The notes beneath the pieces were generated by a model, which saw only the letters and a program-made list of their open reading frames with translations, had not been told where the DNA came from and made no database searches. Positions 22,331 to 33,249 of a stretch of DNA of 64,000 nucleotides are shown one piece after another. Source of the DNA: Pyxicephalus adspersus (lineage: Eukaryota; Chordata; Amphibia; Anura; Pyxicephalidae). The stretch is from contig NC_092866.1 of assembly GCF_032062135.1 (NCBI RefSeq), positions 22,794,021-22,858,020 on the forward strand. The letters run 5' to 3'. The position numbers and the translations under genes are program-made. Numbering within the stretch: position 1 is the stretch's first letter; each line of letters begins with the position of its first letter.

Positions 22331-24134
22331 CTTAACTTTACATATAACACATAATGTTATAGTGAATATTAACTTGGCTAAGATAACCACAACTAATGCT
22401 TCAGTAAATCAATTCCAGTGACTGAGGCAGATCTCTTCATGTCTAATGCTGGCTATATACAGAGTGTAGAAGTTGACTTATTGGATAATGTTTCAAGTTT
22501 TCAGAAACTATACTCGAGGTACCTCAATACAAAAAACTCTCTGTAATTAGTGTGCACCATAACCAGTAAAAAGTTTACCTATGGAGTTTGACTCTAAAAA
22601 TTTAAGGAGCACTTACAGATTCTTTATGAAAAAAGATGTAAAAAGTTTTAGACTGCATTAGAATACAGTTATAATGCTTCTTGTAGATTTATTATTAAAG
22701 CAGCTCTACAATTCTAGCAGGATTTTAAAAAATGTAATATTTTATTAAGGCAACTAATAACCTAATAATGAATTTCTCCACTCTCTCCACTTATTTCTCC
22801 ACTCTTTTTTTTATTTATTTGTTTGTAAGTTTTTATATTTTTTACCTGTTTTAAGCACGCTTTTAGAACTTTCATTACCTTTATTAGTACATTTTTAAGT
22901 TACGCATATAAAAAAAATGACCAATAATACAACAAAACCTTTTAACCCAGAATCATAATTTTTACTGTCATTATAAAAGGCAGATTGCAGTAAAAAAAAG
23001 TAAAAAATTTCAGCATTAATGTTGCTTTAAAACTGGTATTGATTAAACAGGAGAAATTGTATGTTTGTTCTTCTTTTTTATTTCGTCTTTAAAATATATA
23101 TATAAAATAACTTTATCTCTCTGTGGAATATATAGCCAAAATACAATTTTTAATACAATTGCACCAAATCAAATTGTAAAATTCAATTGCCCAATATATA
23201 TATTTGTGATACATATATATTTTAAAAAATGTAGTCACTTACTAGGTCAGATTTTTTTGTATATAAGGTACTACCGGCAGATGTTGTTATGTGCTTATGT
23301 TCTGTGCCCAACTGGCATCCTAATGTAGCACTGATTTCTATAAATTAGTCTTTGGTCACTTACAAAAAGTCAGGTTATGGGGAAGTCATAACCAGTCAAG
23401 TTATGGGGGAGTGTCAGAATGAACCAGTGCTTCCTAAAGTCTAAATGAGCTTTTTAAATCAGATAAATACTTGGTTATTCCAGGTGCATTGAACAAAAGG
23501 TGTTTGAAGTCTTACATTTTTAAAAAGCATAAAAGTGTAAAAGTCTGTTCTCTGCCAGCATGCTGCAGACTAGAACCTTTGCTCTCTGTGCTGAAGAATT
23601 GTTTCCTCTACAGAAAGGTCTGATTTGCTAGAGCAATATGTTAAGCCTTGTTTATTGAAGAGCCTCTGTATTTGTTAAAATTTACATTAATTTTCTTTTT
23701 TTTTTCTAAGTATAGAATCCTCTTGACTTTTTTTGCACTTAACTGAAAGCTCAAATATTTTTTTTAAGATTCTCCTGTAAACTTTGAACTTTTTTAATGT
23801 AATTTAATGCTTGTAGTCTAAATTGGAACAGAAACCCTCTGCACATATATAAAATGTCTGAGCACTCTTACCCAGGACCTATAAGTTATACTAGCACGAT
23901 CAAATGCAAAAAAAAGTATTAAAAAAAATGAAAACGAATGAAGTACCAATCAGTGGACTTTTTCTGCTTTGCTCTGAAAGTGAGGTAAAAATCCACTAGA
24001 TTACTATCAATGGCCTATTGGAATTATGTTCTTGCTTGATAAATCTGATCCCCTACTACAGCAATACAAATCTTGGTGACCAGTCTCTTCAACACCTACT
24101 CTAATTTTAGTTTTGGATCGAGTTTGAATGATTG
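22331..24134. other. Single-copy AT-rich DNA
   Basis: No gene or repeat family recognised. A local direct repeat of about 25 bp (CAGGTTATGGGGAAGTCATA and CAAGTTATGGGGGAGTGTCA) lies at 23370-23416. The open frame at 23065-23328 is Ile/Phe/Tyr-rich and looks like chance. Confidence 0.5.
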
Positions 24135-24142
24135 TTCTAAAT

Positions 24143-24339
24143 CAGGGGTGCCTAACAGGTGGATTGTGACCTACCGGTAGATCGCAAAGGCAATGCGAAT
24201 AGATCGCGGAGCCCTGCCTTTCAAAAAAAAGGCTACCGCGTACAGGAATTATTAGGTCCAAGTTTTTATTGTTGGTGAATCATTTTGACTTGGTCTTTTT
24301 AAAAGTAGCTCACAAGCCAAAAAAGTGTGGGCACCTCTG
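24143..24339. mobile_element. hAT MITE, family B, with perfect 8-bp target duplication
   Basis: A 197-bp element flanked by identical TTCTAAAT octamers (24135-24142 and 24340-24347). The termini are CAGGGGTGCCTAACA on the left and CAGAGGTGCCCACAC read inward from the right on the minus strand, typical of the hAT superfamily. The interior holds GACCTACCGGTAGATCGC, GATCGCGG, and an A-run. Non-coding. Confidence 0.9.
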
Positions 24340-24589
24340 TTCTAAATGAATCTCCCTCCGAATGCACATTTTTAGTTCTTGATAATTTCACTTCATTTAT
24401 GATTTACACATTAGATAAGAATAGAGATTTTACTTTCTGAGAGATGATGTAGAGGAGCAAACAATGGTTTGGAGGGGATTGGTTAGGTTTATGAGCCTGG
24501 AGATGAGCTTTAAGGGAAGAAAAGAAAGAAAAGAGGGACACCAAGGTAAGAAAGAGAAACTAAGAATTCTCAGATAACATAAACCATTA

Positions 24590-25270
24590 CAAAATGTTTC
24601 AGATCATTGACTCCGGATTACTGCAATTTGCACATTGTCCTTTGCATTGGTTATAAACACACACACATACAGTCCATTGAGCTTCTAGTTTAAGCCAGAA
24701 ACTGGCACTGTTTGATTGCTGTAATTTTTGTTGAGCTTGATATCTATGGTATCCTTACATGTTTCTTAATCTTTGCTCTATATATTCATGAAGAGGGTCC
24801 AAGATCATTGTTCCATACAACTGTTATGCACATGACTTGCTGCCAATATTCATACAGCCCTGGTAATTATACCTTCGTCATTTTCCAATTAGTTTCAAGC
24901 ACGTTTCTGAAAATTGGTCATGAAAGGGTCAGAGAGGTGATAACAAGTTGTTTAATGACCTTACTGCTGCCTGTTCAGGCATAGATAATGCTTTGCAAAT
25001 GCCCCACAGCCAAAACTGCCAATTTAAAGTTGATTGTAATGAATCAGTTTCTTCTATAGAAAATAATGTGATCAATTTCTCATTTCGCTGAATAAATAAG
25101 TTTAAGGATAGGAAACCGTCTGTGACCCCATGTTAACCTTTTAGCCTCATTATTCATATCAAACAGATGATATGCAAGGAACTGCTGCTGGTTCAATCCT
25201 AGTTAATTATTTGTTAGGAGTGAAGGCTCTGGGAAGTGTTTCTGAGTGTACATGCATCAAGGGACATCAA
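24590..25270. other. Candidate conserved non-coding block
   Basis: A long repeat-free stretch of complex composition with many homeodomain and POU-like cores: CCAATTAGTTTC near 24877, CTTTGCAAATGCC near 24991, GTGATCAATTTC near 25069, and GTTAATTATTTG near 25202. The open frame at 24712-24984 has no domain I recognise. Many vertebrate developmental enhancers look like this, but no alignment was possible, so the call is inference. Confidence 0.3.
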
Positions 25271-25530
25271 GGAATCTAATGAAAATAATCCTATGAAAGG
25301 CAGTCGTGTGCTTAATGTATGACAATAATTATAACAAGAGGTAGGTCAGATTAGTTTAATAACACAGCATGGGACATCCTGGGAGAAGCAGTTCGAACAA
25401 CCACATCTCCACAACAAGGATAACAAAACAAAAATGAGAAGTTGTTCCTTTTTTGGCCACTTTGTTTCAAAGACATTATAAGAAAATTACTATGTACTTC
25501 TATATACATAAACAAACACTATGTGGTCTA

Positions 25531-26012
25531 TTTATAAAGAAGTGAATCAGACATATACTAAAAACATTCCCTGGTGGAGAATCAATTACCGTCATTGAAA
25601 CACATGGACATGGAAGTTTCATGGCAGCATGGTGGCTCAGAGGTTAGCACTCTTAGCCCTTTGCAGTGCTAGGTCCCACGTTCAAATCTCAACCAGGACA
25701 CTATCTGCATGGAGTTTGCAAGTTCTTCCCGTGTTTGCGTTGGTTTCTTCCAAACATTTCATGTTCCAAAAACATGCAGTTAGGTAATTGGCTTCCCCCC
25801 AAAATTGACTTAAGACTGTATTAATGACCTATGACTATGGCAGGGACACTAGATTGTGAGCCCCTTTGAGGAACACTTAGTGATATGACTATGGACTTTG
25901 TACAGCGCTGTGTAATATATTGGCGCTTAATAAATACTGTGTAGTAATAATGATATTAATAATTCTCCACCAGAAAATGTTTCAGTGAATGTTTGACTCA
26001 CTGTTTTATAAA
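25531..26012. mobile_element. Palindromic element split by a V-SINE
   Basis: The left arm 25531-25587 and right arm 25961-26012 are imperfect reverse complements. They start TTTATAAAGAAGTG on the left and end CACTGTTTTATAAA on the right, with CTGGTGGAGAAT facing ATTCTCCACCAG. The material between them is a tRNA-derived SINE. A related stretch ACACATGGACATGGAAG (left of the SINE) also has an inverted partner, CTTCCATGTGTACATGG, right of the arm. This points to an older MITE-like palindrome into whose loop the SINE inserted. Confidence 0.65.
25624..25960 (+). mobile_element. V-SINE-like tRNA-derived retroposon, copy 1
   Basis: The head resembles a tRNA promoter: an A-box-like TGGCTCAGAGGTTAG at about 25633 and a B-box-like GTTCAAATCTC at 25680. 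Next is the conserved central domain of the V-SINE/HE1/DANA superfamily (GCATGGAGTTTGCAAGTTCT, GTGTTTGCGTTGGTTTC, CCAAAAACATGCAGTTAGG). The tail has TTGTACAGCGCTGTGTAATA and ends in an AT-rich TAATAA repeat. It would be transcribed by RNA polymerase III and moved by a partner LINE. It sits inside a palindromic element. Confidence 0.85.
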
Positions 26013-26020
26013 CAGACTTC

Positions 26021-28304
26021 CATGTGTACATGGGATAAGTATTTAAAAGTAATTTTCTTAATTTAGGACACATACTAATTTTTTAAATTACAATTTTATA
26101 CTCTATACATAATTTAGGAATTTGCAAAGTTGAAGGACTGCCCCTAGAGTATTTGTGTGGGCTACTATACTTATAGGTACGACAATGCTGAGAGCATTCT
26201 TGTCCCATTCTGAAAAATATTCCATCAATATCACTAGTTAAAAAAGTGGAATTCAATAAACTACTGTTCTTTTACTGTTCAGACCCACGGAGGCTATTAC
26301 CATGATGCAAACAGGGCATGATTAAGTACATGGCTATTAATGAGTTATTTTGCATTCCTGGAAAGTTTGATCCCATCCATAATTCAGACTTTTTTATTTT
26401 ACAAATGTAAAACATATGGTCATTTTGTTGTTTCCATTGCAGTTTATTGTATGCCATATTACTCATATTTCCTGCAAGCTGAAGTCACTTTTCAGCTTTC
26501 TTCAAATTAATATTTGTAAAACAGACAGTAAATTGTAGTCTCCTCTTGTAATCAGACAGGATGGTGTCTATACAGTCAGTCCTATGGCTGACGATCTGCA
26601 ATCAGGGGAGCATTAAAATTGTGGTTTGAAAGGTGGAGTAAATACACAATTTACTGCATTATTTGACGTTCAGCAATCATATATTTATGGAGACAGAATA
26701 TCTTATTTACTGACTACTAAAGAGTCCGGAAGAAAGCCAGACTATTTCATATAGGCTTAAATAATGGGAACATTTATTTTAAATAGCTTCAATGTTAAAT
26801 AATGCTTTGTATTTGTTATTTTTATGTTTCACAGTTATTACTCTGAAGCATCATGCTTTTAGCAATAACTTTGATTGGGAGGTATATCCTTCTGTCTTGT
26901 ATTAACAAGTGTGCGTGTAACTTTTACTTTTGATCAAGTTACCTTTTTTTAGATATATTTTGGTTCCATATGGTTTCAAATTACATACAGCTTCTCATAT
27001 CTAGAATCTGCAATTTCATTTAAAGGGAGGAAAATAAATATATAGGAAGGCTGTGTATAAACATATATATATAAATATATATATATATATTTATATTTAT
27101 ATGAAATAGACTGTTTACATCCCTTCACAGATATGTTATTTTTAAGTATCCTCTAGTTAAAGAGAATTTGCCACCTTACCCATTTATAGCTTTTAGGAGG
27201 GTCGGCCACCTTAGAGCAAGTTCTAGCAACATTCTCATGTCTGTTTTTCTATTTAGAACCAGAACACTGCCCTACTCTAAACCTAAGATAATGTTTCTTA
27301 AACAAGGAGGGCTTGTGTACATCAGCATTTCTAGTAAAGGCTGGCTATTTTTGTATACAACCACTTTGAAAGAAATGGAGCATGTGAGGACATGACCACC
27401 ACTAATGTAGCAATTGTAATTCATAGTTGTACATAATTTTGTATTGCACAAATAACTATATGCTGTATAGTTTTTTAAGTAAATTTAAGTAAGTTGTGAT
27501 ACTCAATTAAAAATGGTTTGTAAATGTACAATTTAGTCAATTGATGCAAGACTTTCCAGAGAATTGCAGAGTATTAAAATGTGACTGTATTTTTTTCCAT
27601 GAACTTATCAGCGACAGATAGAAGAACAATTGTTTTTTTCTTGGATTGGCTGAATTAGTCATAGAAATACAGGGAAAAATCAACTCCACCAAGTAAGGAA
27701 GTAGGAAAAGTTATTTTAGTATCATTACATCATAGATGTCTGCCATGTTCCTGCTAGACTTGTAATTACTGTAAACTACTGCACACAGTTAGATAGGAAC
27801 ATTTGTCTTTCTTGTTGAAAAAATGATTTTATAAAATATACACACATACTGTATTAGTAAATAATCAATCTGATGGGATACGTTTAAAATTTTAGTAACG
27901 TTACCCTGATCTGTACAACTTTTGTTGTGTCTGCTGTGGCCCTCTAAACCATCTTCATGAGCACATTATTTCAAAAAAGCAAAAGAGTTGCCTGCTGTTT
28001 AGCTCATGGTTTAGTCTTTTAAGGGAAGATATACTATATAGTGGAGAAAAAAGGAGAGTCACTAGAAGGTTCAGGCATCTGAATGAACACAAGTAATACA
28101 TATTTATTATGAGGGGCTCCATAGAAGGAATAGATTTTCACTAAAACAGCTTATTTGTTTAAGGGCTGTGGCACTGGGTTAACTTTATTGCCGCTGGTAA
28201 CATCAAAGTAATGTTAATATTTTCATGATGCAATGAATTGTTTAGCTGAACTTAGCAAGGGTTTTAGGAAGCAATCCGAAAATCTCACCTACAACTACAA
28301 CATA
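26021..28304. other. Single-copy AT-rich DNA with a TA microsatellite
   Basis: TA-rich simple sequence at about 27062-27105. Open frames at 26466-26272 (minus) and 27168-27395 (plus) lack recognisable motifs. I see no repeat family or RNA gene. Confidence 0.5.
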
Positions 28305-28312
28305 CTATAAAA

Positions 28313-28657
28313 CAATGAATGGTCCTCAACCTTTTGGACATCACGAATCACTAAATTTACGGACTCCGCTTGTCACTCATAGGGCAAGAAACGTACCCCA
28401 GAGTGACGTTATGATGCCAGAACCCACCCACTTTCCCATCACAGGTCTGAGCCTGCGACAGGAGAGTGGGTGGGTTTTGTCCAGAGACGCGAAAAGCCCA
28501 CCGCCCTGAGTCTGAGATACATACGGGGGACATGGTCTGCTACTCTGGCCACTGCACCCCTCCAAGCGGGGTCCTGACCCTGCTGGGGGGAGCACCGGCC
28601 AGAGCCGCAGACCACCGAAATTTTCTCATGAACTGGATCACAGGTTGGGGACCGCTG
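28313..28657. mobile_element. hAT MITE, family C, copy 1
   Basis: The left end includes AATGGTCCTCAACCTTTTGG and the right end CAGGTTGGGGACCGCTG, inverted versions of the hAT terminus CAGTGGTCCCCAACC. The flanks CTATAAAA (28305-28312) and CTATAGAA (28658-28665) match at 7 of 8 bases, consistent with an old 8-bp target duplication. The interior is GC-rich. The several overlapping open frames on both strands here (28315-28755) are shadows of this non-coding repeat. Confidence 0.86.
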
Positions 28658-28665
28658 CTATAGAA

Positions 28666-29340
28666 GCCTCTTGGAGAAAATCTTGAAGGACTTTGGCTGG
28701 TTGGCACCATGTAAAGCTGGATTGTGCACATTTGGAGTTGTTTTTCTACTGGCAATCTCTCTTCAACCCCTACACCATATTAAATCCACTGAAATCGAGA
28801 AAAGTCTATGTAAAGTGTCTTTTTCAACAATGTGTCAGAAGAGCACGGATGAGTGACAGTAACACACAGTCCTTGTCTTCACCTCCCCAGCTGAAGTTTT
28901 ATATACTATATTTTTCTGTTCTTTACCTACTGCTATCGTTCAGATGCTTTATGCTGGTGATTTTCATATTTATAAGCTACACATACATTTAATTTACCCA
29001 TGTATCATTTTTTTATGTTTAACCAAAGCATAATATGAATTAAGATTCTTGCTCTACAGTTTCACTGCAATTTCCATCTCTCTGTTGCAATTTTATGATA
29101 TTACTGTCGGAAGTCTTAAACAATAAATCTATCACATTTATCTTTTCTGGAAACTTTTCAGGTATACTTATTATACATTGCTGTTTTGCTACATAATTTA
29201 CAATACAATACAACAAGAGGGATGCATTAAGCTTAAGCACAACATTGCAACAATCTAAGCACATCAGTCAGCTATCCACTGGACAGAACATCCTCATACC
29301 GGGGTGTACAATGGATAATCAGAAGAGAACAGCAAAAAGC
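28666..29340. other. Single-copy DNA
   Basis: Two overlapping plus-strand open frames (28671-28856 and 28693-28992) have no recognisable motif. AT-rich. No repeat family identified. Confidence 0.45.
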
Positions 29341-29560
29341 CCTAAGGCTACAAACACATACTAGATAATTTGTCATCTGTCATGAACCATCCTGATCTTC
29401 TCCTTAAAAATCTAGAATGTGTACCACAGTCCCCCAACAGTCCTTGCAGATCAATAAATGACCAACCAGGGATGACAATGTTATTTCCTATGGCAGAGAC
29501 GCAGTGGTATGCCCCTTGCTTGTCCTCCCATTGCTCATTCATTTTACAGTCACTGAAAAC
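29341..29560. mobile_element. Probable divergent copy of the stem-loop MITE (family D)
   Basis: Begins CCTAAGGCTACAAACACATA, similar to the left end of the better copy at 30733, and continues with an orderly sequence around CAACAGTCCTTGCAGATCAA. I remember this layout from frog repeats of the same group, but the match is loose. Open frames on both strands cover it, with no domain. Confidence 0.4.
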
Positions 29561-30732
29561 GATCACACCAGCATCTATTTTTCTAAAACTAAAATCGCAA
29601 CTAAATTGCGTTATTCGTGCATTTTAGGTAATTTATGCTATATTTATGTTTTTAAATTACCAATTTTGGCCGCACAAACACTCTTTGGTTTTCTGGAAGC
29701 TAGAGTCACTGTTTTCAGCTATCAGTATCAACATTAACACCGACTAATAGTGGAATCTGGTATTGCAAACCTGTTATTGCATCCAATCCAACCTTACCGT
29801 ACATTCTGCAAATATGTTAAGTCCTGCTAAACCAAGCAGAAGTAGCAGCTAACGTTTTAAAATGTCATTTATAGTTATTCACAGTTATCGTTTCTTTTTA
29901 TTTCTCTCTATGTGACTGTTCTAATTTCTCTAAAACAGAGCTAGATTTTCAATGGATGTAACCATATGTGGACATTATGTCACTTCTAAGAAACATTTCA
30001 GAATTGTATCTGAAGAACGAATCTTAATTTTTGTTCTTGGTCTGTTCCCTAGTTCAAAAATGTTCTTTTTTGTGTTCAGCAGGATTTTGTCTGGAAGTAA
30101 TATTTAGGTAGTCTTGTGTTAGCGTCAGGGTTTGATATACATAATTCTGCATGGAAAAGATAAGCCTTACCCTTGCCAAACGTGGTGGAAAAATGTATAC
30201 CGCATGCTTGGCAGCAGTTGCCCAGCTAACGTTCGACAGGTGAAGACCTCACTCCTTAACCACCTATTTATGCATTCTAGATTTGATTTTTCTATGGGTT
30301 TAACTGTTTACTTCATAAAAGCTGAACCATTTATTTTAAGTCCTATTTATTTTATAATTGCCACCATTTTACTCTGTGCCGTTTTATACTATGGCCTACA
30401 CAAATCCAACCCCAAATGTTTCTTCCATAAATAGGAGTTTTTAACTCACAGCTGTTTTTTCTTACAATAAAGGGCATTTCTAAAAGGCCATTCAAACTGG
30501 ACACAGGCAATGGCATACAACAGCAGTAATAGAGTTAAGTTTTGTATTGTACTGGGCCTACAGAGCTAACTATAAATGACTGAGTATGTACAAAATCCTG
30601 CTGCTGGTAGGGAAACCACTTTGGCCTCATTGTTCAGCCCAGACAACTATGAACTCTTTCACCCTCTTGGGCTTGTCAACCCCATTGTTTACACTAGACC
30701 TTAGGCAGGTTCCCTTTATGATGTAAATGGAC
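29561..30732. other. Single-copy DNA
   Basis: The open frame at 30132-30434 has no recognised domain. No repeat family or RNA gene seen. Confidence 0.45.
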
Positions 30733-31062
30733 TAAGGCTACTTACACACTTGCAATGCTTCTCGTCCGATAATCGGCTCAGTGCCGATATCAGACGAGAA
30801 TCTGGCGTGTGTACAGCGCCCGTCGTCCATCGCCTAAACAACCATCCTGGCAGATCTATGGATGATGGACGACGAACGTAATAGAAGTGAAGGGGGAGAG
30901 CGCGCAATGGGGTGCCGCTCCATCTTTCTCCCCCTCCCCATTGAGCAGAATGGTGCTGTATGTACAGCACTCGTTCATGCATCGTGCAGTCCATAGTCAT
31001 TGGAAAGGATCATGAAAGATCCTTTCCAACAACAATTATTGCACATGTGTATTCTGCTTAAG
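30733..31062. mobile_element. Stem-loop-rich MITE, family D
   Basis: The termini are inverted: CTAAGGCTACTTACACACTT on the left, and CTTAAGCAGAATACACATGT read from the right on the minus strand. The interior is GC-rich and made of serial hairpins: TCTCGTCCGATAATCGGC facing GCCGATATCAGACGAGA, CGTCGTCCATC facing GATGGACGACG, and TTGGAAAGGA (31000-31009) facing TCCTTTCCAA (31021-31030). The composition differs sharply from the flanks. The minus-strand open frame at 31000-30716 lies wholly inside and is spurious. The superfamily is uncertain; Harbinger-like is one option. Confidence 0.75.
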
Positions 31063-32888
31063 TATAGTTTGCTCAATTAAATTTTTAAACTCTTGTTACT
31101 TGAAAGACCCCAGCGATGTATCTAATGACAATGATACATGTATTGTTGTTGGCTGTTTACTCCATTGTGAGGTCCAGAAAACTTATTTTTTATTTTAACT
31201 CATTACCTTGGACCTCACAGCTTGTGGAGTTGTAAAGGTGACAGCACTTACTGTAGGTACTAATTAGGGACTAAGTAAGGACTAATTATGCCTTGCTCCT
31301 GCAAGCTAGGGGACATCATACTGCATCATTGTGACTTCCAACCAACTTCACCCCTAGTCCCACTCTACTTGTAACATATTTATATAAAGATTTTGTTAAA
31401 ATTGGTTGAGATTGCTTGTTTTTCTTGGAATAATCTGCCATGTTCCCTGTGAGGAAGGATTTTGCAAAGTGATAAATCCAGACCTGAATAGTTAGACCTG
31501 ACCTTCTGCTTACCGCACATACTACATTTTCTTTCTTTTTCCTTTCGTACCACATAGAAGTATGTAAAGGAAGTATTCTCTATATGATCAGGTAAATCCC
31601 ACCATAACATTAATACAATCTATATATACTATGGTTATACTACCTATGTAATTGAGTACAGCAATTTATAAAGATATCATAATTTAAACTTGACACATAA
31701 ACTTTTTTAATATAGTAAATTCCTGATAGGTAACCAGAACACACTTTTTATGTTTCAGTATAATTTTACAATAATGCAAAGAAATTCAGAAATCTAGCTA
31801 AAAATACCTGGTGACTTTTGTTTTAGGGTTAACCATGAACTGACTAAATTTATCTCAATATTGGCAATTGTATTTAGGGACAGAACGAAGGAAAAAAACA
31901 AGGGTTTACTTGTAAACCAGAAACATTCATTCCATGCATTTAATAAGTGAGCTACCATTTGAGCCAAAAAACTGTAGACTTCTACTTTCCAGAATTCTCA
32001 TTCACTATTCACTAGTTCTATTTCTTTAATGTCAGCTGTCGATTCTGCAAAAGAGCAAAAGTTCATCAAAACATGGTATCTATTTAACACTGAAAATTTT
32101 AATTGGTATTTGAAATATATTCACCCCTTGTGATATGAAAACGAGTTAATTGATCTAATAAATCTTAATTATTTAACGTGGTTTTGTGTTACCTTGAGAT
32201 CCCAAGCAATCAATGCAATTACACGTTTCTAAATATAGATGTTTGTATGAGCAAGTTGGCAAAATTGAGGGGGCCGGTCAGGATTTGGTTTGACTTTAAA
32301 AGCAGTCAAGTCCCGAATATTAAACAAAAAACAGCTGTTTCTCTGAAAAGCTGATGTTGATAGTCATAATGATAGCTATTTTTCATAAGGATTGGGCCAA
32401 ATTCTGCAAAGAATGAGCCTGACTGTTCTGAAAAGCTAACATGATCGGGCTTTTGTGAAAGAAAATATTTAAAAAAGGGTTACCCTGCTGGACCTCTAAG
32501 TGTGTGTCTATGTTTATAATCTGTACTGTGTATAATTAGAAAAATGTTATATTTACTGTTATACCCATCTGATTATTATTAATTATAGGTGTCAATTAGC
32601 AATGTTTTAATCTAAACTAATGCAGTCAATAGCTCCTTGTGCAATGTGAAAGGTTGCTATTTACTTACAGGACAAAGATCTAAAGAAATACACCGTAAAA
32701 TCAAGTGCCATGTTTTAAAAGTAACATTAGAAGGATATGGGGGGTATAATGTTTGACTGGATTTTAAAAATGCATGTTTGGAGACTGCTGTGGGTATTCC
32801 AATTCTCATAATATGGAGTAATTACATTGGAAAAAACAGAGCACAACTCTATTAAAAGTGCAATTCTTGGACTTAAGATATTTTACAG
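31063..32888. other. Single-copy AT-rich DNA
   Basis: Overlapping minus-strand frames at 31610-31316 have no motif. No repeat family recognised. Confidence 0.5.
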
Positions 32889-33249
32889 AACGGTGATGTA
32901 GAGGTTAGCAATCTGGCCTTTGTAGCGCTGGATCCCTGGTTGGAATCTCGGCCAGGACACTATCTGCATGAATTTGCAGGTTCTCCTTGTGTTTGCATGG
33001 GTTTCCTCTGGATACAACGGTTTCCTCCCACATTCCAAAAATATGCAGTTAGGTCAAATGGCTTCTCCCTAAATTGACCTTAGACTGTATTAATGACATA
33101 TGACTATGGTAGGCACATTAGATTGTGAGCTCCTATGAGAAACAGCTTCTGACATGAATATGGACATGGTAAAGAGCTGTGTAATATATTGGCGATATAT
33201 AACTACTTAATATTAATATTAATAATGATAATAATAATAATAATAATAC
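32889..33249 (+). mobile_element. V-SINE-like tRNA-derived retroposon, copy 2
   Basis: Same architecture as the copy at 25624: a tRNA-like head (GATGTAGAGGTTAGCAATCT, and GGTTGGAATCTC as B box at 32938), then the V-SINE central domain (GTGTTTGCATGGGTTTCCTC, TTTCCTCCCACATTCCAAAA), then a tail with AGAGCTGTGTAATATATTGG and a long AAT/AATA repeat at about 33213-33249. It is somewhat better preserved in the core than copy 1. Confidence 0.87.

Noticed and set aside
25624..25960. A functional tRNA gene, suggested by A- and B-box-like motifs
   Set aside because: No cloverleaf can be closed and the sequence continues into the V-SINE central domain and tail, so it is a tRNA-derived SINE head.
28315..28755. 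Cluster of overlapping open frames on both strands suggesting a gene
   Set aside because: The frames coincide with a family C hAT MITE bounded by an old 8-bp duplication; overlapping frames on both strands reflect high GC content.
29348..29566. Minus-strand frame with CKMNEQWEDKQGAYHC resembling a C-type lectin fragment
   Set aside because: The resemblance is superficial: only a short stretch fits, no WIG or EPN-type motif follows, and the DNA looks like a divergent MITE copy.
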